DNA of 26,670 nucleotides, from the IMG/VR virus record IMGVR_UViG_3300037493_001783, positions 1 to 26,670 of that record; one strand, 5' to 3'. Positions 20,773 through 26,670 of the stretch are shown here, piece by piece. Source of the DNA: a virus. Below the pieces are notes generated by a model. It ran no database searches and was not told the origin of the DNA. It worked only from the letters and a program-made list of their open reading frames with translations. Position 1 is the first letter of the stretch. The number at the start of each line of letters is the position of its first letter. The position numbers were made by a program, and so were the translations under genes.

Positions 20773-20885
20773 TAACGCCCTTGTCCTCTGTACGATTTGA
20801 ATCCTTTGCCTCGGTACTTTCTGTGCCTTCGGAGTTTGTGTCTGCTACGTGGCTTAAATTGACCACCTACGGTAATCTTTGCCAT
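20772..20885 (-). CDS. Very basic 37-residue protein
   Basis: ATG at 20885-20883 overlaps the upstream stop (TAATG) and its TAA overlaps the start of the metallophosphoesterase (TAATG). The product, MAKITVGGQFKPRSRHKLRR and then a further Arg/Lys/Gly-rich run, has about 15 basic residues in 37 and no acidic ones. It should bind nucleic acid. The tight coupling at both ends argues against chance. It may be a virion or DNA-condensing peptide, which is speculation. Confidence 0.6.
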   Translation of the reverse strand: MAKITVGGQFKPRSRHKLRRHRKYRGKGFKSYRGQGR

Positions 20886-21211
20886 TAGTCAGGTTTTATA
20901 TATTGAAGAATTGTCGCTTGCATCCGTTTCATTTCGTTTTGCAACCCGTCTACTTTTACCTCCAATCCCTTACGACCTTCCTCGCATTCGCGGTGCAGCT
21001 GCCTTGTTTCGCTTAGACTTTCCTTTATATCGGCCATCTCGCCCTTTGTGAACTCGTTAGCTTCTTTATATTGAGTAATCAGCCCTTTGACTTCCTCAAG
21101 TTGCTGGTTCTTGCCCAAGCGAATGCCGCCCCACGCACCGCCCGCAAGTCCTCCGATTGCCGTAATTATTGCGCCTATCCCCTCTCCTTCCATTGCCTTA
21201 AAGTGTTCCAT
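20885..21211 (-). CDS. Membrane-associated coiled-coil protein next to holin candidate (108 residues)
   Basis: Residues 10-32 (EGIGAIITAIGGLAGGAWGG) form a Gly-rich hydrophobic segment, then a charged coiled coil follows (NQQLEEVKGLITQYKEANEF, then KGEMADIKESLSETRQLHRE and on). I start at ATG 21211. The frame is open upstream to a TTG at 21268, but that would lie in the holin-like gene. The overlap with that gene is 14 bases. The membrane segment plus coiled coil recall inner-membrane spanins or holin accessory proteins. No family is certain. Confidence 0.55.
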   Translation of the reverse strand: MEHFKAMEGEGIGAIITAIGGLAGGAWGGIRLGKNQQLEEVKGLITQYKEANEFTKGEMADIKESLSETRQLHRECEEGRKGLEVKVDGLQNEMKRMQATILQYIKPD

Positions 21212-21428
21212 TGTTTCGTTTGTCTTTATCGGCTGAACCCTGTGAGCTGCCGAAGTAATATGATGCAACAGATGTCACGATTCCAAACGCAAAGCCAATA
21301 GCCGTGTCGATTGTTCTTTGGTTCTCCGTTGGTATGGTTAAGAATGAAGCTGCGAATACGTAACCCATCGCGCTAACGTACACGATAAATGCAAGTGTGA
21401 AACGAATGTAGTGACTGCTAAATTTCAT
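21198..21428 (-). CDS. Holin-like protein with two membrane segments (76 residues)
   Basis: The protein has two hydrophobic helices: YIRFTLAFIVYVSAMGYVFA and TAIGFAFGIVTSVASYYFG, joined by a short hydrophilic turn and ending GSSQGSADKDKRNN, a charged tail. A YYFGSSxGSxxKDK ending also occurs in small phage membrane proteins thought to be holins. The size and topology match class II holins (both ends in the cytoplasm). I start at ATG 21428; another ATG at 21449 is possible but would overlap the upstream gene by 32 bases. It lies about 4 kb from the endolysin, so the holin role is inferred, not proven. Confidence 0.6.
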   Translation of the reverse strand: MKFSSHYIRFTLAFIVYVSAMGYVFAASFLTIPTENQRTIDTAIGFAFGIVTSVASYYFGSSQGSADKDKRNNGTL

Positions 21429-21585
21429 TTGTATCAGGATATAAAGCATCCCACCACGCAGGCGGATCGCTGTTAAATTCCCACCCGTTAACAGGTGACT
21501 GCCCCGCGTCTGCGGAGGTTATTTCTGTGCCGTCAGGGAATGTGATTGTGTACCCCCTCGCTTGTTGTTCCTCGTTATACCACAT
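21418..21585 (-). CDS. Small unknown protein between fibre and holin-like genes (55 residues)
   Basis: ATG at 21585-21583 is two bases after the fibre gene and its TAG is 11 bases inside the holin-like gene (start at 21428). The product MWYNEEQQARGYTITFPDGT, then EITSADAGQSPVNGWEF and NSDPPAWWDALYPDTNEI, is rich in Trp, Tyr, Asp and Pro. No membrane segment. Such Trp-rich short proteins near tail fibres may be fibre-assembly chaperones, which is inference. Confidence 0.55.
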   Translation of the reverse strand: MWYNEEQQARGYTITFPDGTEITSADAGQSPVNGWEFNSDPPAWWDALYPDTNEI

Positions 21586-21587
21586 GG

Positions 21588-23207
21588 TTAGTTAGCTATT
21601 GTGTAACCCTTTCCTGTCATTACCGCCCGAATTGCTAAGGCCGTTGCATCTGATGCCGTAACCAATGCCCCAAATGGTGTGCTAGTGATTGTGATTGTTT
21701 GCGCACCGCTTGCAGTTCCTATGCCATTTGCAAAGATATTCATGCCATAATTACCCATTGAACTGTTGGTGAAATTTACGCCTCGTGTGAGGTTTGGCAT
21801 ATCCAATACTTGCAAAGAGTAGCAGTTTTGAATCATCTGTGACGTATTGGTCACATTTGCGCAGTTTGCAAATCTTATTGCAATTAAAGCATTACAATTA
21901 AATGCAAATCCTTCTAAAATAGTGCAAGAATTAGCAGTAATTAAACCTATTGATTTGATAACATAATTGTTTAAAAAAACATAGCCTAAATTAGTAACTG
22001 ATGTCATGGTAATCGTTCCAACGCTTTGGAGTTGGTAATTACCAGAAAACATTTCATTTGCGGATGTAATCGAATTAGCTGTTATATTTCCGAATGATAT
22101 TATGTTAGCGTTGACAAATGCTTGTTGTAAACTTGTAGCCAATCCAAAGTTTATATTTCCAATGCGAACACTGCCAAGATCCCTAAATGCAAAAGCTAAA
22201 GACATTGAAGGAAATGATGGTAATTGTAATGATTCAATTCCTCTCATATATTGCGCAACCATAATAGCCGAGCCGCTCGACCACAGCTTAAATTGCTTAA
22301 CCGACACCATACTTCCATTACTAGGTGTGCTGCTTAAAAAGAAATCTGTGCAATTTGGGAAACTAAAATTCCAATCTACACCATAGTTGTAGTTTCTTGT
22401 CGGGACTGTAGCCGCTGCTATGGCCAAATAAACAAAAGTTATTGGTGAACCCGTTCGAGTTATTCCAATTATCACAAATTTATAGTTTTCGCCAGTCAAA
22501 GCATCTACATATACGGTGGCTGAAATTGTTGCGTAGTCGTATGTTTTTGTCCTTACTCCGCCACTTGGTGCGCTTGTTGTGCCATCGCCCCAGTCTACTG
22601 TGCTGTTGTTTATTTGAAGTGAAAATCTATTAATTCTATTCTCATAAACAGGCAAAAGGATATAGCCCGCTTCGCTTGCCGCTGTCAAAGTTGGCAATGC
22701 TGGCCAAAAAGAAGGACGTACCCACCCACTATTTGAAGTAAACGCAAGCGTGTCTGTAGCTGCATTGTAAGTACCTCCAGCAACTCCATCCAATGTAGCG
22801 ATAAGGTTAAACGTTGCGCCCGCTGCGATTGATTCCTGTGGCGTTCCGTTAATTTGTAGGGCTACTGGGCTACAGGCTGCACTTGTAAAACTTAGCGTAT
22901 CCGTAGGCGCATCATACGTTCCCGAATTAACAGACCCGTCAAGTTTTGTGATAAGGTTAAACGTGGATCCACTTGCGGGCGTTTCTTTCGTAACCCCGTT
23001 TATTTGGAAGGTGACGGGTGAACAGGCTGCGGAGGTGAAGTCTAAAGTGTCTACTCCATCCCATGTGCCATTGTTTGCCGTTCCATCAAGTTTGGTTATT
23101 AAGTCAAATGTTCCACCGCTGGCCACGTCAAATAATGGGCTTCCATTTTGGCTAACGCTGCCATCTGCACACGCAATCGCTTTAACTATTACCTTAACAT
23201 TTGCCAT
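21588..23207 (-). CDS. Probable receptor-binding tail fibre with repeats, PKD-like and BspA-like leucine-rich region (539 residues)
   Basis: Residues 13-160 are three repeats of 49-50 residues, each with a Cys followed by a beta phrase such as SPVTFQINGV, a G-x-T-F-N-L-I and a LDG-x-x-x-x-GT-Y/W loop. Residues 200-235 carry STVDWGDGTTS and TKTYDYATIS, typical of a PKD-like beta sandwich. From about 280 to 500, a series of roughly 22-residue units with SLQ-, ITSANEMFSGNYQLQSVG and LEGFAFNCNALIAI looks like a BspA-type leucine-rich repeat, a fold that often binds surface molecules. The end (VMTGKGYTIAN) is a normal C-terminus. The order is that of an adhesin. The gene is followed by small genes of the lysis side. 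Receptor binding is inferred. Confidence 0.75.
   Translation of the reverse strand: MANVKVIVKAIACADGSVSQNGSPLFDVASGGTFDLITKLDGTANNGTWDGVDTLDFTSAACSPVTFQINGVTKETPASGSTFNLITKLDGSVNSGTYDAPTDTLSFTSAACSPVALQINGTPQESIAAGATFNLIATLDGVAGGTYNAATDTLAFTSNSGWVRPSFWPALPTLTAASEAGYILLPVYENRINRFSLQINNSTVDWGDGTTSAPSGGVRTKTYDYATISATVYVDALTGENYKFVIIGITRTGSPITFVYLAIAAATVPTRNYNYGVDWNFSFPNCTDFFLSSTPSNGSMVSVKQFKLWSSGSAIMVAQYMRGIESLQLPSFPSMSLAFAFRDLGSVRIGNINFGLATSLQQAFVNANIISFGNITANSITSANEMFSGNYQLQSVGTITMTSVTNLGYVFLNNYVIKSIGLITANSCTILEGFAFNCNALIAIRFANCANVTNTSQMIQNCYSLQVLDMPNLTRGVNFTNSSMGNYGMNIFANGIGTASGAQTITITSTPFGALVTASDATALAIRAVMTGKGYTIAN
22728..23171 (-). repeat. Three tandem repeats of about 147-150 bases in the fibre gene
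   Basis: The units cover 23171-23025, 23024-22875 and 22874-22728 (residues 13-61, 62-111, 112-160). The first two are closest in the LITKLDG phrase; units 2 and 3 share AACSPV and QINGTP/V, and an ATAAGGTTAAACGT stretch recurs in DNA. They diverge at synonymous and non-synonymous positions, so they are old duplications. Repeat number could vary between relatives. Confidence 0.75.
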
Positions 23208-23208
23208 C

Positions 23209-23796
23209 TTATCCTATGTATTCGTGCAATCCAAAGTAAAGATTAACCGTCGCCGCGTTATGCGTTGGGCATAATATCCTCGCCCACATCTTTGTGCCAG
23301 CCGTTTGTCTTTCGCTCACTATAGCGATGTTAATGCTATTGTTAACCGCGTCAAATGATGGTGCTACTGTAGTGTAAGTATTTGCAGCCAATGCAGCCGC
23401 TCCACTTGCCCCAAATCCCACTTGAATAAAGTAGGTGTGCGCTTTATTGTTTCCTGAGAATGCAATTTCCGAAAGGTTGTATTTTGCGTTGGGCGCAATC
23501 ACTGGAGTATCTGAACTTCCAAGTAGTTGTGTCCACGCTCCGAAATTATCGTTTCCGCTTGTCAATAGAAATGATGCAACTGGTGCTACGTTGGTATAAG
23601 TATCCATTTGAGTAGCCACGCTTATTTCTGCATTGGGTATTGTTTTCTTGCCAAACCATCGCTCGTAATTGTGAGCGTGTCGGTTAACTACTGCCGCTAA
23701 ATATGCAACCGAATCAACAACGCCAAGCATCCCATCGGCAGCGGCCGCATCAATCTTGTCTATATCCGTGTTAACATTTACGTTTAAGTCTGCCAT
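23209..23796 (-). CDS. Virion protein, unknown (195 residues)
   Basis: Not recognised. An N-terminal part with NVNTDIDKIDAAAADGMLGV and a helix (SVAYLAAVVNRHAHNYERWFG) is followed by a beta-rich domain with Gly, Thr and Ala-rich phrases (FLLTSGNDNFGAWTQLLGSS, then TYFIQVGFGASGAAALAANT) and ends in YFGLHEYIG. The composition, small residues and beta tendency fit a capsid decoration, fibre-shaft or base-plate protein. It overlaps the 260-residue gene by one base and is followed by the fibre gene after one base, so it may be part of the fibre. Confidence 0.55.
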   Translation of the reverse strand: MADLNVNVNTDIDKIDAAAADGMLGVVDSVAYLAAVVNRHAHNYERWFGKKTIPNAEISVATQMDTYTNVAPVASFLLTSGNDNFGAWTQLLGSSDTPVIAPNAKYNLSEIAFSGNNKAHTYFIQVGFGASGAAALAANTYTTVAPSFDAVNNSINIAIVSERQTAGTKMWARILCPTHNAATVNLYFGLHEYIG

Positions 23797-24578
23797 TAGT
23801 TTATATTTATATTGATATCATCGCCAGCAGAAACATATACCACTTGCGAAAAAACACCGTTAATGTTTAGGTTGTATTGGAAGTTCAATCCCGTTGCGAA
23901 GTTAAATGTTTCGGGAATCATCGCTGGTCTTATTTCCGTTGCGATTACCGTACCGTTGGCATCTTGAAACTCAAACTCGTAATCGTCTAAAACGTATGTT
24001 GCGCCCGAAACAATATCTTGGCTAAAGGTAACGTCCGAGTTTTCAACGGTTGCATCTAAACACGGGTCGCTTGTAACCTCCCAAGTTTGAGTTCCAGCAT
24101 TCCACGTTCCCGAAGGATTGCCGTCTAATTCAACAGCAATAAAGGCATCTTGTTCAGCAACTTGGTCGGTAACTTGAACGCTATTTATATACGTGGCGTT
24201 GTTGGAAATTACCCAATCCGTTCCAATTTGTGAACCTACAGGATTCAGCCCCAAATTGACAACTGGAATATCCAAAGTTCCTCCGCTAGGTACGGTATCG
24301 AATGGCACACCGTTAATATCTATGGTTGCATCTGCGCAAGTTTCGCTCGGCACATCTATTGTACCACCGCTTAATACTGAGCCATAAGGTAATCCATCGC
24401 GCAAAACAGTTCCATCGGGTGCTATGATGGTTTCAGAACCGCCCGAAATAATCGAGCCCGTATCTAATACATTGGCATCTTCATCAACTAGCGTATATGT
24501 CGCTGGCTGGCATACGCTACCGCCTAAAGATGCTGAAACTACTATTGTTTCCGTAAGTATTGCGGTTGCCGTTATCAT
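23796..24578 (-). CDS. Beta-rich fibre-associated protein with modules shared with the fibre (260 residues)
   Basis: The sequence has the units CADATIDINGVPFDTVPSGG (residues 81-100) and CLDATVENSDVTFSQDIVSG (173-192), both with the Cys-x-x-x-T-x-x-x-(N)-x-V-x-x-(x)-SG pattern seen in the downstream fibre (CSPVTFQINGV). The segment LDGNPSGTWN ... WEVTSDPC (151-173) also matches the fibre phrase LDGSVNSGTY ... LSFTSAAC. The protein thus shares a module with the 539-residue gene, and probably forms a shaft or collar partner. N-terminal segments (YTLVDEDANVLDTGSIISGG) are similar but more remote. It overlaps its neighbours by one and four bases. Confidence 0.6.
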   Translation of the reverse strand: MITATAILTETIVVSASLGGSVCQPATYTLVDEDANVLDTGSIISGGSETIIAPDGTVLRDGLPYGSVLSGGTIDVPSETCADATIDINGVPFDTVPSGGTLDIPVVNLGLNPVGSQIGTDWVISNNATYINSVQVTDQVAEQDAFIAVELDGNPSGTWNAGTQTWEVTSDPCLDATVENSDVTFSQDIVSGATYVLDDYEFEFQDANGTVIATEIRPAMIPETFNFATGLNFQYNLNINGVFSQVVYVSAGDDINININ

Positions 24579-24940
24579 TGTTCATAAGCTGTTGGGCTAT
24601 CCTCAACTATTGACAACTCTATTCCTGTAGCCACATCGCGCCTAATACCGCCTTCAAAATTAACATCGAAAAATGATGCCACCACCTCCAATAAGCAAGG
24701 GTCGTTTTTGAAGTTCATCGCTTGCGTGTTGACTCGGTCAAAATTCACGCTAACAATACCAGCAGCATTATTGACAACTGTTATTTCACCATCTGTTAAC
24801 TGCCATCTTTGAATGATGCGTTTTGGAAATTGATAAACTAAGATTTCAAGTTCGCCAAGTGTTAAAATAGTGACGGGCGTGCCATTGCCCCCCGTTACCG
24901 TGACTTGAATTACCCTGTCTGACTTGCGAACTATGCTCAT
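24575..24940 (-). CDS. Virion protein, unknown (121 residues)
   Basis: Not recognised. The protein has an N-terminal beta segment (IVRKSDRVIQVTVTGGNGTP), then EILVYQFPKRIIQRWQLTDG, and a mostly beta pattern with a PCLLEVVASFFDVNFEGG segment. It has no membrane helix. Both edges overlap neighbours by ATGA. In position it sits between a fibre-like protein and the module-sharing protein, so it may be a base-plate or fibre connector. No family is assigned. Confidence 0.5.
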   Translation of the reverse strand: MSIVRKSDRVIQVTVTGGNGTPVTILTLGELEILVYQFPKRIIQRWQLTDGEITVVNNAAGIVSVNFDRVNTQAMNFKNDPCLLEVVASFFDVNFEGGIRRDVATGIELSIVEDSPTAYEQ

Positions 24941-25704
24941 AACTCAATAAGCGTATACGTAAGGTATATATCTATATCACTATTACCAGCCGTTGGGTTG
25001 CCAATATCAATATACGCCTCCAAGTCTGCACCGCTAATTAGTTGGTTTGACGTAACGCTAGTTCCTGACGTTAGTGAGCTTGTAGAATATCGGTTTGTTG
25101 TGCCGAATAAAAACTGAGCCCCAGTCCATCCAGCTTGCGGGTCGGTAGTTCCAACAGTTCTTATTAGCAGTTTTCCATTGGTTGCATAAGCTATTGTATT
25201 AAAATCTAAATACCCATCGCAACCTAGCACACGTAAATAGTACCCAACTGGAACGGTAATTCCAAACGCTACTGGCGTTGTGTTTAAGGTTAAAACTTGC
25301 GCAGTTGGAATGGTAATTTTTACCGTCTTAACCGATTGACTTGCGCCACTACCAATTTCTGCTAGCTTCAAAACATTAGGCAGCATTTGCGCCAAAGTGA
25401 CTTGAGTCCAATAGATACCCTCAGCAGGCGTTTCGCCTGAGAACGTGCCAGCATAAACCGCTTGCCAAATTCTTGAGTTGTAACCCACGAATTTTGCGTA
25501 AACATCTGAGGACGTACCATCGTATGTTGTAGCTGGGTTATACGCATCCACGTTGTCGCCATTCACCACGTCTTGAATAACGCGATATATGTCAATCACA
25601 CGGTCGTCCCATTCGGTAAATGTTAATTCTGCATTTTTGGTTGTCATAGGTGGATAAACCTCCTGACGTAAAACCATTGCATCCAAATCGTTTAGTGCGC
25701 TCAT
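24937..25704 (-). CDS. Fibre- or baseplate-like protein with carbohydrate-binding-like motif (255 residues)
   Basis: The N-terminal 50 residues are helical and hydrophilic (DLDAMVLRQEVYPPMTTKNA), which could attach to the virion. At residues 52-103 there is an aromatic module AYNPATTYDGTSSDVYAKFV, then YNSRIWQAVYAGTFSGETPA and IYWTQV, whose Y-x-x-G ... W-x-x ... G-x-x-P ... W spacing recalls CBM5/12-type carbohydrate-binding modules and related phage-tail modules. A beta-rich C-terminal domain (residues 120-255) follows, with GYYLRVLGCDGYLDFNTIAY. It follows the connector with ATGA overlap. A fibre function is inferred, not certain. Confidence 0.6.
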   Translation of the reverse strand: MSALNDLDAMVLRQEVYPPMTTKNAELTFTEWDDRVIDIYRVIQDVVNGDNVDAYNPATTYDGTSSDVYAKFVGYNSRIWQAVYAGTFSGETPAEGIYWTQVTLAQMLPNVLKLAEIGSGASQSVKTVKITIPTAQVLTLNTTPVAFGITVPVGYYLRVLGCDGYLDFNTIAYATNGKLLIRTVGTTDPQAGWTGAQFLFGTTNRYSTSSLTSGTSVTSNQLISGADLEAYIDIGNPTAGNSDIDIYLTYTLIEL

Positions 25705-26216
25705 ATTGCTTTCATTCTAAAACCGTGTCCATTATTTTTGCGAACACCCTCACAGTAAAGAGGATAAATTGCCGAGTAATTGCAGAGAAAATCCCTCACT
25801 TCGGTTTCGTAAACCTTTGCACCGCTGCGAGTTTGGGCTATCATTTGAGTTAGCTGTGTTCCGCTTATGCGTTCGCTATTTTCTAACGTCTTTTGAACAA
25901 ATCCGCTATTTGTAGACTTAACTCCATTGACCACCAATAGACGAGCGTAGACGTAGTATTTTAACGCCATCTTTAACCCCGAAAAGTAGATGGCATCAGC
26001 CTCACCATTTGGAGTGTATATCTTGCCATCTAGCAGTTCAATATACTTCGAGGCCGTTAGGTTGTTCATCATATCCAAATACATAGCCGCGCCTATTACG
26101 GGCTTAATATCGAACTCCTGAGCCTCCGTAATTATCGGGTCAATATCGCGGTCATCTAAGTTCTGTGTAAGAAACTTGTTTTCCGTGAAATCCGTTATGT
26201 TGATAAGGTTTATCAT
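25701..26216 (-). CDS. Head-tail connector / adaptor protein (171 residues)
   Basis: The protein is mostly helical: an N-terminal part with ITDFTENKFLTQNLDDRDID, then PIITEAQEFDIKPVIGAAMY (residues 27-46) and a second helix with AIYFSGLKMALKYYVYARLL. This helical order, with I-x-x-A-Q-x-x-x-h-x-P-h-h-G-x-x-h-Y, matches the DUF6712-type head-tail connector proteins of Bacteroidota phages. It follows the portal by ATGA overlap, as expected of an adaptor that attaches to the portal ring. The last 30 residues are variable. Confidence 0.7.
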   Translation of the reverse strand: MINLINITDFTENKFLTQNLDDRDIDPIITEAQEFDIKPVIGAAMYLDMMNNLTASKYIELLDGKIYTPNGEADAIYFSGLKMALKYYVYARLLVVNGVKSTNSGFVQKTLENSERISGTQLTQMIAQTRSGAKVYETEVRDFLCNYSAIYPLYCEGVRKNNGHGFRMKAI

Positions 26217-26670
26217 AGTATGGGAGAAGTTCTCATATCTAAAGGCTTAATCTTGTAGCTGCCTCCAAAAGTATCGAATAATAACCAATCAAATGTTTCC
26301 TCAATTATTGCCCTTTCGTCCTGCGTCATACGATTATAGAATGAAACCGCATCATCCAATTGAGCAGACAAACCAAGCGAACCAGCAACCGCATCCAAAA
26401 ACACCGTAGGGATTGCAAACACCTTACGGATATTATCCTGCGTGCTTTTCTCATGATACTCAAATAGCTTGTCGGTATTTTGATGCGTAAACGGTATTAA
26501 CTCAGGTTTCTGCTCAGGTGTATCAATATCCAAAAGCATAAGTCTATTGAAATTGTCTGCGCCTTGGAATTCCTTTAGCTGCTCCACTAGGCCATCTGAA
26601 TCATTATTATCGCCCTCAGCTTGTCCGTAACGAACCATCATATGCGAAGCCATAAACGAACCGCTTATAT
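26213..26670 (-). CDS. Portal protein, C-terminal part (cut by window edge)
   Basis: The frame is open to the right window edge, and the reading before the first Met in the window (...ISGSFMASHMMVRYGQ) fits a protein interior, so the ATG at 26653 is not the true start. The visible 152 residues have the portal signature ESTQ-like helix (KSTQDNIRKVFAIPTVFLDA), then GSLGLSAQLDDAVSFYNRMT and a C-terminal helix with ERAIIEETFDWLLFDTF. In portal proteins this part builds the clip and stem region of the dodecamer through which DNA passes. It is followed by a connector gene. The start and the capsid genes are beyond the window. Confidence 0.85.
   Translation of the reverse strand, partial: ISGSFMASHMMVRYGQAEGDNNDSDGLVEQLKEFQGADNFNRLMLLDIDTPEQKPELIPFTHQNTDKLFEYHEKSTQDNIRKVFAIPTVFLDAVAGSLGLSAQLDDAVSFYNRMTQDERAIIEETFDWLLFDTFGGSYKIKPLDMRTSPIL

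Noticed and set aside
21429-21449. ATG at 21449 as start of the holin-like gene
   Set aside because: Possible, but gives a 32-base overlap with the 55-residue gene; ATG at 21428 fits the topology and leaves an 11-base overlap. Not excluded.
22728-23171. CRISPR-like or transposon repeat
   Set aside because: The units are coding and diverged and make a protein domain repeat; no constant repeat with unique spacers is present.
1-26670. Integrase, repressor or attachment site indicating lysogeny
   Set aside because: No such gene or tRNA-based site is visible in the window; they could lie outside it.

Overview
The window is part of the genome of a tailed double-stranded DNA phage (or a prophage of one) that infects a Bacteroidota host. 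Every gene I can support is on the minus strand, so transcription runs from the right edge (26670) to the left edge (1). The host assignment rests on three things. Promoter-like sequences match the Bacteroidota pattern (TTTG, about 18-24 bases, TAnnTTTG). The gene families are typical of that group: a VirE_N/PriCT-2/VirE primase-helicase, a DUF3127-like OB-fold protein and a gp3-like small terminase. There are no obvious strong Shine-Dalgarno sequences. No integrase, repressor, tRNA or CRISPR array is visible. Both ends are cut: the portal gene enters at the right edge and the tape-measure gene leaves at the left edge.

Layout in order of transcription. (1) 26670-21588: the C-terminal part of the portal protein, a head-tail connector, four virion proteins of uncertain role and a 539-residue probable receptor-binding fibre. 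(2) 21585-19374: small coupled genes that include a two-helix holin candidate, a membrane-anchored coiled-coil protein, a very basic 37-residue protein and a metallophosphoesterase. (3) 19373-18934: 440 bases without genes, holding stem-loops, two terminator-like hairpins, a possible attenuator, an 11-base inverted repeat and a promoter. (4) 18933-16124: an early-type operon with ERF annealing protein, Gp157, an OB-fold protein with an SSB-like tail, then an M15 peptidase endolysin and two spanin-like membrane proteins. (5) 16019-13179: small unknown genes, a DnaJ-type zinc-knuckle protein, and two tandem cytosine-methyltransferase homologues, one with the catalytic cysteine replaced by tyrosine, ending at an intrinsic terminator. 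(6) 13145-8772: a promoter, a structured leader, the primase-helicase, a cluster of 11-base repeats that could be a replication origin, a DEAD/DEAH helicase and a VRR-NUC nuclease. (7) 8740-5981: small genes, a DnaA-domain-IV-like protein and both terminase subunits. (8) 5984-1: tail and neck genes leading to the tape measure.

The genes are packed as one or a few long transcripts. Most neighbours overlap by ATGA or TAATG, or are a few bases apart, which implies translational coupling. That pattern also supports five small genes (37-59 residues) that a length cut-off of 60 residues would miss: 14555-14716, 17527-17658, 19568-19747, 20772-20885 and 21418-21585. The replication and recombination genes would copy and anneal DNA, the methyltransferases would mark it, the terminase would package it through the portal, and the peptidase, holin candidate and spanin-like proteins would release progeny.

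The observations most worth a second look are the alternating 11-base repeat cluster between primase-helicase and helicase (10563-10827), the tRNA-sized folded leader ahead of the primase-helicase (12987-13056), the PC-to-PY change in one of two paralogous methyltransferases, and the separation of portal from terminase by the whole replication region.
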